A DNA stretch of 23,207 nt from RUG100 sp963542695 (GCA_963542695.1 CAUTYX010000021.1:1-23207); one strand, 5' to 3'. Positions 1 to 6,882 are shown, counted from the stretch's first letter. The notes: generated from the letters alone by a model not told the origin. Numbers and translations: made by a program.

Positions 1-45
1 ACACTTCTAGCTTCGTCGGCAGCGTCAGATGTGTATAAGAGACAG
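1..45 (+). other. Illumina Nextera i5 adapter (assembly artefact)
   Basis: Bases 1-4 are the end of the P5 arm, 5-12 (TTCTAGCT) look like an i5 barcode, 13-26 are the Nextera Read 1 sequence and 27-45 (AGATGTGTATAAGAGACAG) are the Tn5 mosaic end. This is library adapter that was not trimmed before assembly. It is not part of the genome, and biological sequence begins at about base 46. Confidence 0.97.
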
Positions 46-55
46 GTATAGTAGA

Positions 56-86
56 TGATTGTTTCAGGTGCGAATTGAAACAATCA
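56..86. repeat. 11-bp perfect inverted repeat
   Basis: TGATTGTTTCA (56-66) and TGAAACAATCA (76-86) are perfect inverted copies around a 9-base loop. There is no immediate T-run, so this is either a weak terminator or an operator of a gene lost beyond the contig end. Its position right next to the adapter means its left context is unknown. Confidence 0.55.
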
Positions 87-123
87 AGTTCATATAAAGA
101 AATATTTTTATTCTTTCATTTCA

Positions 124-163
124 GAGGACTTCTTATGCCAAGATGTAGAAGTCCTCCTTTTTT
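124..163 (+). terminator. Rho-independent terminator of a lost upstream gene
   Basis: A 10-bp perfect stem, GAGGACTTCT (124-133) with AGAAGTCCTC (147-156), is followed by a T-run (158-163). A second perfect 11-bp inverted pair, TTTTTTATCTG (158-168) and CAGATAAAAAA (178-188), overlaps its tail and could act on the other strand. The gene it terminates lies beyond the left contig end. Confidence 0.8.
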
Positions 164-421
164 ATCTGAAAAACAAGCAGATAAAAAAGAGATGGAGGAA
201 ACTTTATGGCAAACAGTCCCTTTCAAATATTGCTCTTTGACAACTGAATAGACCAAGGTAGGACTTTATCTACTTACTGAGAGTTATGACCTACGCCAAG
301 ACTTTTCTGCTGATGAAAATCGGTTCAAATGAATACCGGCATAATGCCGAGGTTAGAAGAAAATGAGCGATAGATAGGAATACATAAAAGATAAGCGTGG
401 CAGCTTATTTCGATGATGTAA
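164..421. other. Stretch without a recognisable gene
   Basis: No convincing long reading frame. There is a possible 13-codon ORF at 206-247 behind GGAGG (196-200), too short to support. Small inverted repeats are present at about 340-353 (CGGCA TAA TGCCG) and 391-408 (ATAAGC/GCTTAT). The stretch ends directly at the truncated recombinase, so it probably contains the junction at which that gene lost its 5' part. Confidence 0.4.
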
Positions 422-697
422 GTGGTGATAGAGGTTGAGAAACTTACTGGTGATAATATATATAAGGTTTTGATTTATTTTGACAAACTTTATAAAGTCA
501 TGAACGATGTTGAACGCAGGCAGCTAATAGAAGCACTCATTTCTGAAATTCAAATTTTTGAAGAAAAGCAGCCTAATGGACAATGGCTAAAATCCATTAC
601 TTTTAAGCTACCTATCATAGATGAGGATCTAAATATAAGTTTGGACAATGATGAACAAGTTGAGACGGTCTGTTTGATGTCTAGGAAAGATAAATAA
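422..697 (+). pseudogene. Serine recombinase, C-terminal remnant
   Basis: The 91-codon frame reads like the extreme C-terminus of a large serine recombinase of the TnpX/resolvase type found in clostridial integrative elements. Recognisable pieces are a GDNIYKVLIYFDKLY block, a DVERRQLIEALISEIQIFEE helix, QPNGQWLKSITFKLP, and the family-typical VETVCLMSRK near the end. Full-length proteins have about 500 residues, with the catalytic serine in the missing N-terminal resolvase domain, so this piece cannot recombine DNA. A TAA lies directly upstream in frame (419-421) and there is no good ribosome binding site, so the GTG at 422 is probably not a real start. It marks the scar of a former mobile element. 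The assignment rests on remembered family features, not a search. Confidence 0.72.
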
Positions 698-839
698 GTG
701 CCAAAAAGTGGCGTATTTCCGGGCTTTTTGCGAGGTATGCGTCATAAGAATACCTTCGTTAATAGCTCGGTTTTCTTATGTGGAAACATATCGACTGAGC
801 AAATTTGCCTGGCAGCAAAAATTAGTGGTAGGGTTTAGG

Positions 840-944
840 CAGTGGATTAGATGTCATAGGTTGTGGCAGTGATATGGATAACAAGACCGACCGCAGTTTA
901 GGTAACTCGAGACTAAGGGCTAAACTTGACAGTGGAATAGATGT
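840..944. repeat. Pair of 15-bp direct repeats
   Basis: CAGTGGATTAGATGT (840-854) recurs as CAGTGGAATAGATGT (930-944), 14 of 15 bases identical and 90 bp apart. The second copy lies inside the promoter spacer of the hydrolase remnant. They could be binding sites for a regulator or remnants of element ends. Confidence 0.5.
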
Positions 945-954
945 TTTGTAGAAA
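926..954 (+). promoter_or_regulatory. Sigma-A-type promoter of the hydrolase remnant
   Basis: A consensus -35 TTGACA (926-931), a 17-bp spacer and -10 TAGAAA (949-954; four of six bases match TATAAT) lie 23 bp before the ATG at 978. A ribosome binding site (AAGGAGG, about 967-973) follows. The broken gene may therefore still be transcribed. Confidence 0.6.
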
Positions 955-977
955 TATGGGTTTTAAAGGAGGATTCT

Positions 978-1358
978 ATGAGAAAATTTACATTTGAACT
1001 GAATGACGGCGTAAATAGAAAAGACGTTCGTTTCCAAAATCGTTTTGGAATTGAGATAGCCGGAGATATGTATATTCCAAAAGAAATGAATGGGAAGATG
1101 CCCGCGATTGTCTGCTGCGGAGCGTTCGGAGCTGTCAAGGAGCAGGCGTCCGGATTCTATGCAAATGAAATGGCTGCCAGAGGTTATATCGCTATTGCCT
1201 TTGATGGCTCATTTACTGGTGAGAGCGGAGAGCCTCGTAATGTAGCTTCTGCTGATATTATGACAGAGGATGTAATGGCGGCAGCAGATGAACTTGGAAG
1301 ACATCCTGAAGTAGACCGTGAACGAATTGGAATCATTGGTATCTGCGACTGGGGCAGT
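978..1358 (+). pseudogene. Dienelactone hydrolase-like alpha/beta hydrolase, 3'-truncated
   Basis: Start ATG with AAGGAGG just upstream. The first ~127 residues read as an alpha/beta hydrolase of the dienelactone-hydrolase type: an N-terminal strand region, the oxyanion area CCGAFGAVKEQ (residues 47-57), YIAIAFDGSFTGES, and a nucleophile elbow GICDWGS (121-127) where relatives usually have G-x-C/S-x-G-G. Intact relatives have about 300 residues, so the acid and histidine of the triad are missing. The open frame runs on to 1403, but codons after about 1358 are the reverse complement of hicB and are not hydrolase sequence. The gene is thus fused tail-to-tail with a truncated hicB. Confidence 0.75.
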
Positions 1359-1637
1359 ATCTCCGTACTTTTCAGCATAAGAATCCATATCCAATACAAG
1401 TAAGTTGATAATACCATTTGCTTCTGGGTTTAATGTAGCAGGATCACTTGCTGATGGAACTGAATTTCCATCTTCTAGCTCTCCAAGAACCCAGCCTGCT
1501 GCAGCATCAGTTCCCATAAGAATTGCATCGGCAAGATTACCTCCTTCAGAAACACAACCTGGAAGATCAGGAACAACAACGGTATATCCTGTTTTTTCTT
1601 CACAAGGATAGAAAATTGCTGGATAAACTAATTTCAT
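1359..1637 (-). pseudogene. hicB: HicB-family antitoxin, 3'-truncated
   Basis: Residues 1-93 match the HicB antitoxin fold: MKLVYPAIF start, GYTVVVPDLPGCVSEG partial RNase-H-like strand pair, a DAILMGTDAAAGWVLGELEDG helix, then VLDMDSYAEKYGD. A clear AGGAGG precedes the ATG on the minus strand (about 1644-1649). HicB normally continues with a DNA-binding domain after this point. Here the minus-strand frame runs on to 1209, but that tail is antisense of the hydrolase. The lost part is the operator-binding domain, so autoregulation should be lost even if the toxin-binding fold survives. It lies 38 bp downstream of the hicA remnant, the normal hicA-hicB order. Confidence 0.8.
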
Positions 1638-1675
1638 AAAATAACCTCCTTATTTATATTTAGTAGGGTTGGGGG

Positions 1676-1765
1676 CTATGTTTTAAGCCCCGCCTGTTCT
1701 AGTATCGATTTTACAGTTCTTTTATCAAGGTCTCCTCTATGGAACGGGATAGTTACCTTTCCTTT
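1676..1765 (-). pseudogene. hicA: HicA-family toxin, C-terminal remnant
   Basis: Translating the minus strand directly after the stop of the XRE gene gives 29 residues ending in TAG: KGKVTIPFHRG, then DLDKRTVKSILEQAG. This is the C-terminal half of HicA, an mRNA interferase with a double-stranded-RNA-binding fold. The usual protein has about 60 residues and its catalytic histidine lies in the missing N-terminal half. The remnant has no start codon and cannot be an active toxin. It follows the XRE stop codon in the same frame with no gap, which places a recombination junction at about 1765. Confidence 0.78.
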
Positions 1766-1960
1766 TTATTCTTCCCAGAAAAGTTGATCCAGGGTAGTGT
1801 CTAAAGTTTTGCAGATGGCAATACAAAGTTTGATGGTGGGGTTATAATCGCCACGCTCAATAGCATTGATGGTTTGACGAGAGACGCCGGTTTCTTTTGC
1901 CAATTCTTGTTGAGACATATCTTTGAGTGCCCGAGCGGCCTTTAGCTTTAGATTTTTCAT
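1766..1960 (-). CDS. XRE-family helix-turn-helix regulator
   Basis: A 64-residue protein that is essentially one Cro/CI-type HTH: LKAARALKDMSQQELAKETG forms helices 1-2, VSRQTINAIERGDYNP the recognition helix and turn, and LCIAICKTLDTTLDQLFWEE the closing helices. Length and ending (LDQLFW) are typical of the short YozG/Cro-like single-domain regulators of Firmicutes. The ATG overlaps the TGA of the preceding membrane-protein gene by four bases (ATGA), so the two are translationally coupled. Such pairs usually autorepress. A candidate operator is the imperfect palindrome at 2564-2579. Confidence 0.88.
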   Translation of the reverse strand: MKNLKLKAARALKDMSQQELAKETGVSRQTINAIERGDYNPTIKLCIAICKTLDTTLDQLFWEE

Positions 1961-2451
1961 TCTTCATCACCTTCGGTCAGTTTATCTTTAATGATTTTTC
2001 CCACAGCTACTACAGTGATTGCAAAGAAAGTACAGCAAATGAAGAAGTGCATACTGAGAAAGTGATTTACGTTTCGATATGCAATAATGCCGTTTATGGC
2101 GCCAAGTGCCAGCGTCATACGCAAAACTTTTTTGCTGTTTTCATTGACAGCGAAGTAGGCGTCGTTCCAAAGAGTGTAGGCGATAAACACAAAGACACCG
2201 ATGCAGATTATTAAGACGCAGGCGAGAGGGATTGTAAATCCCAACTTGGTTATTTGGTTGGGGAATACGGCGTAAATTCCCAATAATAGCAATATAGTTA
2301 AGAATGCGTGATAGCAACCTTTACCACGAACAAGCTCCATTCGCTCATCAAAATTGGTGCTTTTTTCCCCGCGTCTCGCCAATTTATATACCAGTATGGC
2401 AATGATGATAATACAAATGGTCTCCAGGAACAGATTCATATCATTAATCAT
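1957..2451 (-). CDS. Small multi-pass membrane protein paired with XRE regulator
   Basis: A 164-residue protein with about four hydrophobic helices: residues ~7-24, ~52-70, ~74-95 and ~132-152. They are separated by a charged stretch (ARRGEKSTNFDERMELVRGKG) and a loop with NDAYFAVNENSKK. The gene starts with ATG behind GAAAGGA on the minus strand. It is the first gene of a two-gene operon and overlaps the XRE gene by ATGA. Membrane proteins in this arrangement are common in Firmicutes, but I do not recognise a named family or function. It appears intact although both flanks of the operon are decayed. Confidence 0.75.
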   Translation of the reverse strand: MINDMNLFLETICIIIIAILVYKLARRGEKSTNFDERMELVRGKGCYHAFLTILLLLGIYAVFPNQITKLGFTIPLACVLIICIGVFVFIAYTLWNDAYFAVNENSKKVLRMTLALGAINGIIAYRNVNHFLSMHFFICCTFFAITVVAVGKIIKDKLTEGDEE

Positions 2452-2757
2452 AGTAGTAGATTCCTTTCGTCAATTTTTCTTTTTTCATTTTCCGAAATGC
2501 ACTTTGTCTTAAGTAAAGATATACAATCAGAATATCATTGTGAAGACTTTATGGCAAATATAATTGACAATTTGTCCAAACAAAAAGAGGGATTTGACTA
2601 AAATCTATCAATATATGAGTTTATGCTGCAGTTTTAAGGATTATTAAGAAAAATCATTGGAATTGTGTGCAAGGCCTCCTATACAATAGCGATAGTCACA
2701 ATATATGAGTTGTTTGTTTCATAAATTGTTCTACATGTAAATAGCAAAATAACATAA
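2452..2757. other. Regulatory region of XRE operon and junction zone
   Basis: No gene seen. The XRE operon promoter should lie here on the minus strand. TTGACAATTTGTCCAA (2564-2579) is an imperfect palindrome that could be its operator. A 13-bp direct repeat, CAATATATGAGTT, occurs at 2609-2621 and 2699-2711. The right edge, at about 2757, is where the surface-protein fragment begins abruptly. Confidence 0.45.
2609..2711. repeat. 13-bp direct repeat, 90 bp apart
   Basis: Two perfect copies of CAATATATGAGTT (2609-2621 and 2699-2711). They lie just before the point where the Cna-B gene is cut. They may be target duplications or recombination remnants. Confidence 0.45.
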
Positions 2758-3512
2758 ATGTTCGATAGCATCGACGGCGATGCGGAGCATGGATTTACCA
2801 TTAAAAACACCAATAAAGAAATAGTGAAAGTACCCGTTAAGAAAACTTGGGTGGGACCAAAGGGCAGCGAGGTAGTTGTAAAACTGCTGGCTGACGGAAA
2901 CCCCGTAGACGGTCAAGAAGTAAAACTAAATGAAGGCAACGGTTGGAAAGGTGAATTTAAAAATCTTCCAAAGTACAACGCCAATGGCAGTGCTATCAAA
3001 TACACTGTTACGGAAGCCCAAGTAAGTGGAGTAGATGGAGATAAATACAACAGTAACATCGATGGCGATGCAGAGCATGGATTTACCATTACTAACACAA
3101 ATAAGGAAACTGTTCAAATTCCGGTTATAAAAACATGGGTCGGCGGTGAGGCTGATAAAGTCGTTATTCGTCTATTGGCCGATGGAAAAGAAATTGCTTC
3201 TAAGGAACTAAGTAAAGCCAACGGTTGGAAACATACTTTTAAAGGACTGAAAAAATATAATGGCGAAAAGCTTATTGTATACACCATTAAGGAAGATAAA
3301 GTTTCCGGCTTTAAGAGTAAAATTTCCGGTAATGCAAGAGATGGATTCAAAGTTACAAATACCAAAATCCATCATAAAAAACCGGAAAATCATAATCAAA
3401 ATCGCGGTGGAAAACGCAAGACAGGCGATTCGAGAAACATGGCAGTCTGGTAGCTTTACTAGCTATTTCCGGCGTAGCTGTAGGTGCACTCTTTAGACGT
3501 AGAAGAGTTTAA
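2758..3512 (+). pseudogene. Cna-B repeat surface protein, 5'-truncated and frameshifted
   Basis: The frame contains two Cna-B (collagen-binding protein B-type) domains, each starting at VPVKKTWVG / IPVIKTWVG and ending in GFTITNTN / GFKVTNT. It opens in the middle of a preceding repeat (SIDGDAEHGFTI, almost identical to NIDGDAEHGFTI at residues ~101-112), directly after a TAA at 2755-2757. The signal peptide and N-terminal domains are therefore missing. The C-terminus has a Lys/Asn/His-rich wall-spanning stretch and KRKTGDS where a sortase signal LPxTGD is expected. The frame ends at TAG (3451-3453), but the -1 frame continues with a hydrophobic helix (LVALLAISGVAVGALF) and RRRRV, then TAA at 3510. 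One missing base at about 3450 explains this. The intact protein would be a cell-wall adhesin or pilin. Confidence 0.8.
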
Positions 3513-3543
3513 TAAAAGTAAAATCGAGATACTACCACCTTTC

Positions 3544-3588
3544 AGCAAGGACTTTTTCTCTGTATTGAGGAAGGGTTCTTGCTTTTTA
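3544..3588 (+). terminator. Rho-independent terminator after surface-protein gene
   Basis: Stem AGCAAGGAC (3544-3552) with GTTCTTGCT (3575-3583), nine pairs including one G-U, followed by a T-run to 3588. It separates the decayed region from the TetR-MATE operon. Confidence 0.75.
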
Positions 3589-3674
3589 TTGCAAATAGCA
3601 TAATTTGTTATAACTGGGTGAATTTACACTTTACTACGACGTTGGCTACGGGGAATATACATCTGGAAAACTCC

Positions 3675-3703
3675 TTGACAAAATAGTTAGTAGATACTAA
3701 CAT
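3675..3703 (+). promoter_or_regulatory. Promoter with embedded palindromic operator for TetR-MATE operon
   Basis: -35 TTGACA (3675-3680), a 17-bp spacer and -10 TAACAT (3698-3703). The spacer and -10 contain a perfect palindrome, GTTAGTAGATACTAAC (3686-3701; 7-bp arms, 2-bp centre). TetR-family repressors bind such sites between the promoter elements, so this is probably the autoregulatory operator. A further inverted repeat, TACCGA/TCGGTA (3719-3738), lies in the 5' leader. Confidence 0.75.
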
Positions 3704-3773
3704 ATTAAATAGAAATTATACCGAAAATATTCTCGGTAAAAGCAAATGTCTAAAAACCAAACAGGAGGCGTAG

Positions 3774-4379
3774 ATGAGTAGAACAAGATTAGGAAAGGAA
3801 GCTCGAAAACAGCAAATTCAGCAAGTGGCATCGCAGCTCTTTTTAGACAAAGGCTTTAAAAGTACTACCATGGACGATATTCGTATTGCTACCGGCTTAT
3901 CTGCAGGAGGATTGTACCATCACTATGCCAATACCTATGAAATTCTCTATGATTTGATGGTCCATGGAAACCGGTTGCGGGAAAACAGTATTGATGAAAC
4001 GTTAACCAAGGCGAAGCACAAAATTACACCAAGAATCATGGCGAAGATTGTTCTCGATAAGATGCTGGCAGATAATCAATTTGTGCCGCTATATGTAATG
4101 TTTCTTTGCGAAGTAAAAAACGATGAAAAATTATTGGAACTGTATATAACCTTAAAGAAAATAGTGACAAAAGGGATTGAGGAACAAATTCGGCAATTGG
4201 GATACAAAGCTCCCAGTCAAAGAGAATTCGAATTTTTAGCAAATTTGATTAACGCCAGTTTACTAGGATGTGAAATACTGAATGCCAGAGATAATTTTAA
4301 AGAAAACCGGGAATCGCTTTTGCTGATGCTGGAGGGGTATTTTGAAAAAATTGGAGGACATCATGAAGCAAGACATTAA
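3774..4379 (+). CDS. TetR/AcrR-family transcriptional repressor
   Basis: A 201-residue protein, the normal length for TetR repressors. The N-terminal HTH is clear: QQIQQVASQLFLDKGFKST (residues ~14-32), TTMDDIRIATGLSAGGLYHHYAN (recognition helix ~39-55), then EILYDLMV. The rest is a helical ligand-binding and dimer domain with no conserved sequence, so the ligand is unknown. Start ATG follows ACAGGAGG with about 6 bases spacing. Its 3' end overlaps the start of the MATE pump by 17 bases, and a palindrome sits in the promoter. The usual logic is a repressor released by a toxic compound, allowing expression of the pump and itself. Confidence 0.9.
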   Translation: MSRTRLGKEARKQQIQQVASQLFLDKGFKSTTMDDIRIATGLSAGGLYHHYANTYEILYDLMVHGNRLRENSIDETLTKAKHKITPRIMAKIVLDKMLADNQFVPLYVMFLCEVKNDEKLLELYITLKKIVTKGIEEQIRQLGYKAPSQREFEFLANLINASLLGCEILNARDNFKENRESLLLMLEGYFEKIGGHHEARH

Positions 4380-5724
4380 AGTACAGTTATTAACAAAAAG
4401 ACCTATTGATTTGCTGTTTCAGTTATCGGTGCCGGCTGTAATCGGAATGATTGTTATTGGTATGTATCCATTGTTAGATGGGATTTTTGCCGGCAATATT
4501 ATCGGTCAAAACGCTATGACAGCGTGTGGAGTTGCGGCGCCCTTGACCTTTTTTAACAGTGGTGCAGCGACGCTGATAGGGGTTGGTTCGGCATCAATTT
4601 TGTCTAGAGCCATTGGAAAAGATGACCGTAAAACCGTTGACAAAGTAATGGGGAATTTAGTTTTTTGGGTAATCATCTTTTCTGCAATCATTATGATTGG
4701 CGGCATTATACTGGCCCCGTATTTTTTAGAGTTGGTGGGGGCTTCCGGAGAAATTAAAGCATTGGGAGTTCGCTACTTGAGAGTCGTCTTTCTAGGATCG
4801 ATTTTTGTAAACTTTGCCCAGAGCGCCAATATGGTAATGCGTGGGGAAGGACTCATGAAAAAAGCAATGTTGATTATAGCAATGGGAGCCTCAATAAATA
4901 TTATTTTGGATCCGGTTCTGATGATTATTATGGGGAAATATGCCATTGAAGGAGCGGCGTTAGCTTCCATTACAGCGCAAATAATACAGGCTATTGTAAC
5001 ATTGCATTACTTTAGAAAACGCAGTCATGTAGTAAAAATTCATAGAATTCAATCCCACAGCCAAGTGAGAAAAGAAATGTTTGCCGTGGGCATTTCGGCC
5101 ATGATGATGCAAATTCTCTTTATGATTCAGCAGACCATGCTATACAAAATGGCTTTCAAGTATGGTGGCGATGCCAATGGGATTTTAATGGCAGCTTCGC
5201 TGCGACTATACGGATTTTCCTTTATTCCTCTTTGGGGAATGAGCCAAGGACTGCAGCCGGTGGTAGGCACTAATTTTGGAGCAAAACAATATGACAGGGT
5301 GCGCCAGGCCATGAAAGTGTTTTCCATAGGAGGAATACTTTTGGCCGCTGTATTTTGGCTTCCGGCGTTGCTGTTCTCCCAGCAGATTCTCAGTGCATTT
5401 GGAGTGCAGGGAGAGATCATTGCCCAAGGCGTTACGAATTTCAGGATATTTTATTGCGTATTCATTCTATACGGTGTCATGGTTATGTCTATTACATTTT
5501 TCCAGTCCATTGGCGATGGAAAGAAAGCCGGTTTTATCGTTATGATGCGGCAATTGATTCTATTTGTGCCGATTATTGCGGTGTTGCCTATGTTTGCAGG
5601 TGTAAAAGCAGTTTGGATTGCACAGCCGTTTGTTGATTTTGTGATGATACTCATCGGTGTCATTATGATGGTAAACACCCTTAAAAGAATTGAAAAAGTC
5701 GGTGCCCGCCAATTAGAAAGCTAG
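4363..5724 (+). CDS. MATE-family multidrug efflux transporter
   Basis: About 453 residues with twelve predicted membrane helices in two MatE halves. Family features include LSVPAVIGMIVIGMYPLLDGIFAG in helix 1, the GVGSASILSRAIGKDD loop after helix 2, NMVMRGEGLMKKAM between helices 4 and 5, and the second half opening with VGISAMMMQILFMIQQTML followed by WGMSQGLQPVVGTNFGAKQ. MATE proteins exchange Na+ or H+ for cationic drugs at the cytoplasmic membrane. The frame can be extended to a TTG at 4342, but ATG at 4363 has GGAGG (4353-4357) at ideal spacing and is chosen. It resembles the MepA-type branch often controlled by a local regulator. Substrates cannot be read from sequence. Confidence 0.93.
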   Translation: MKQDIKVQLLTKRPIDLLFQLSVPAVIGMIVIGMYPLLDGIFAGNIIGQNAMTACGVAAPLTFFNSGAATLIGVGSASILSRAIGKDDRKTVDKVMGNLVFWVIIFSAIIMIGGIILAPYFLELVGASGEIKALGVRYLRVVFLGSIFVNFAQSANMVMRGEGLMKKAMLIIAMGASINIILDPVLMIIMGKYAIEGAALASITAQIIQAIVTLHYFRKRSHVVKIHRIQSHSQVRKEMFAVGISAMMMQILFMIQQTMLYKMAFKYGGDANGILMAASLRLYGFSFIPLWGMSQGLQPVVGTNFGAKQYDRVRQAMKVFSIGGILLAAVFWLPALLFSQQILSAFGVQGEIIAQGVTNFRIFYCVFILYGVMVMSITFFQSIGDGKKAGFIVMMRQLILFVPIIAVLPMFAGVKAVWIAQPFVDFVMILIGVIMMVNTLKRIEKVGARQLES

Positions 5725-5730
5725 AAATAA

Positions 5731-5782
5731 AAAAAGATACCGTGCTTGTAAGATGGAAAATATTGCGGCACGGTATCTTTTT
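5731..5782. terminator. Bidirectional terminator between MATE and pdxS genes
   Basis: A 15-bp perfect inverted repeat, AAAAAGATACCGTGC (5731-5745) and GCACGGTATCTTTTT (5768-5782), with a 22-base loop. The A- and T-tracts at its ends give a U-run on either strand, so it can stop both converging transcripts. Confidence 0.88.
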
Positions 5783-5837
5783 GTGACATATCTTTTGCCT
5801 TATCTTTTTTTATCTAGAGTTTATCTGCAAGTAGAAC

Positions 5838-6680
5838 CTATCTATTGGCCATGATTACCTGGATTTCATCCTCATTGATGCCAACCATGGCTTCGCCTAG
5901 ATTCTTGGATACTTCCAAAAGAACATCGGGGTCGTTGTAGTTTGCAACAGCCTTTACCACTGCTTTGGCACGTTTTTCCGGATTGCCGGATTTAAAGATT
6001 CCGGAGCCCACAAAGACTCCTTCTGCTCCCAGCTGCCGCATTAAGGCTGCATCCGCCGGTGTTGCAACACCACCGGCGGAGAAATTCAAAACAGGCAGCT
6101 TGCCATTCTCTTTTACAAATTTCAAAAGCTCTACATCTACCTGAATTTCCTTGGCCTTGTTGTATAATTCTTCCTCGCGAAGGGATTTTATCAAGGCGAT
6201 TTCTCCCATAATCTGACGCATATGAGAGACAGCCTGAATAACATCTCCGGTTCCGGCTTCTCCTTTGGTACGAATCATCATGGCACCTTCGGAAATTCTT
6301 CGCAGTGCTTCGCCTAGGTTTCTTGCACCGCAGACAAAAGGTGTTTTGAAAGCCTTTTTGTCAATGTGATAAACACCGTCAGCCGGGGAGAGCACTTCTG
6401 ATTCGTCAATAAAATCAATGCCTAAAGATTCTAAAATCTGTGCTTCTACAAAATGTCCGATTCGTACTTTAGCCATTACAGGAATGGAAACAGAGGCAAC
6501 GATTTCTTCAATCATCTTTGGATCGCTCATTCTGGAAACACCACCGGCAGCTCGAATATCGGCAGGAACGCGCTCCAGTGCCATAACAGCAACTGCCCCG
6601 GCAGATTCGGCAATTTTTGCCTGTTCCGGATTGACTACATCCATAATGACGCCACCTTTTAATTGTTCATATATATTCAT
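5838..6680 (-). CDS. pdxS: Pyridoxal 5'-phosphate synthase, synthase subunit PdxS
   Basis: A 280-residue PdxS/SNZ protein, a (beta/alpha)8 barrel that makes pyridoxal 5'-phosphate from ribose 5-phosphate, glyceraldehyde 3-phosphate and ammonia. Visible signatures: GGVIMDVVNPEQAKIAE with Asp14, AVMALERVPADIRAAGGVSRM, VMAKVRIGH with Lys71 (the substrate-imine lysine, Lys81 in B. subtilis), IRTKGEAGTG with the second lysine at about 139, and NFSAGGVATPADAALM / GVFVGSGIFKS phosphate-binding loops. Relatives have about 290 residues; only a short N-terminal stretch and the C-terminal tail are shorter here. AAGGAGG precedes the ATG. The glutaminase partner pdxT, usually the next gene, is not adjacent: a terminator follows directly. 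Confidence 0.97.
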   Translation of the reverse strand: MNIYEQLKGGVIMDVVNPEQAKIAESAGAVAVMALERVPADIRAAGGVSRMSDPKMIEEIVASVSIPVMAKVRIGHFVEAQILESLGIDFIDESEVLSPADGVYHIDKKAFKTPFVCGARNLGEALRRISEGAMMIRTKGEAGTGDVIQAVSHMRQIMGEIALIKSLREEELYNKAKEIQVDVELLKFVKENGKLPVLNFSAGGVATPADAALMRQLGAEGVFVGSGIFKSGNPEKRAKAVVKAVANYNDPDVLLEVSKNLGEAMVGINEDEIQVIMANR

Positions 6681-6806
6681 ACATTTCCTCCTTGAAATTC
6701 TCTATGAAGCGGATATCTAAAGAAAGTATATAAAGAAAAGTGTATATAAAAAAGATACAATATTTTTTATTTTAAAAGGTACAAAATACGTATAAAGCAA
6801 TGCAGA

Positions 6807-6853
6807 TACCAAAATATGAAAAGAATGTCAGTTAAAGAATGTCAGTTTTGGTA
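6807..6853. repeat. 14-bp tandem repeat framed by inverted repeat
   Basis: Two perfect head-to-tail copies of AAAGAATGTCAGTT (6820-6833 and 6834-6847). They are bracketed by TACCAAAA (6807-6814) and TTTTGGTA (6846-6853), an 8-bp perfect inverted pair. The block sits between the divergent pdxS and small-membrane-protein genes and could bind a shared regulator. Confidence 0.6.
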
Positions 6854-6882
6854 ATCTTCACTACATAAAAAAAGAATCCATA

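Noticed and set aside
698..925. Group II intron or structured RNA after the recombinase tail
   Set aside because: I found no domain V hairpin, typical GTGCG start or reverse transcriptase. Only small 4-5 bp hairpins are visible.
1209..1358. C-terminal 50 residues of the hicB frame as a novel domain
   Set aside because: They are the reverse complement of the hydrolase coding sequence and look like chance translation.
1405..1611. 68-codon plus-strand ORF
   Set aside because: It is the exact antisense of the recognisable hicB N-terminus and has no ribosome binding site.
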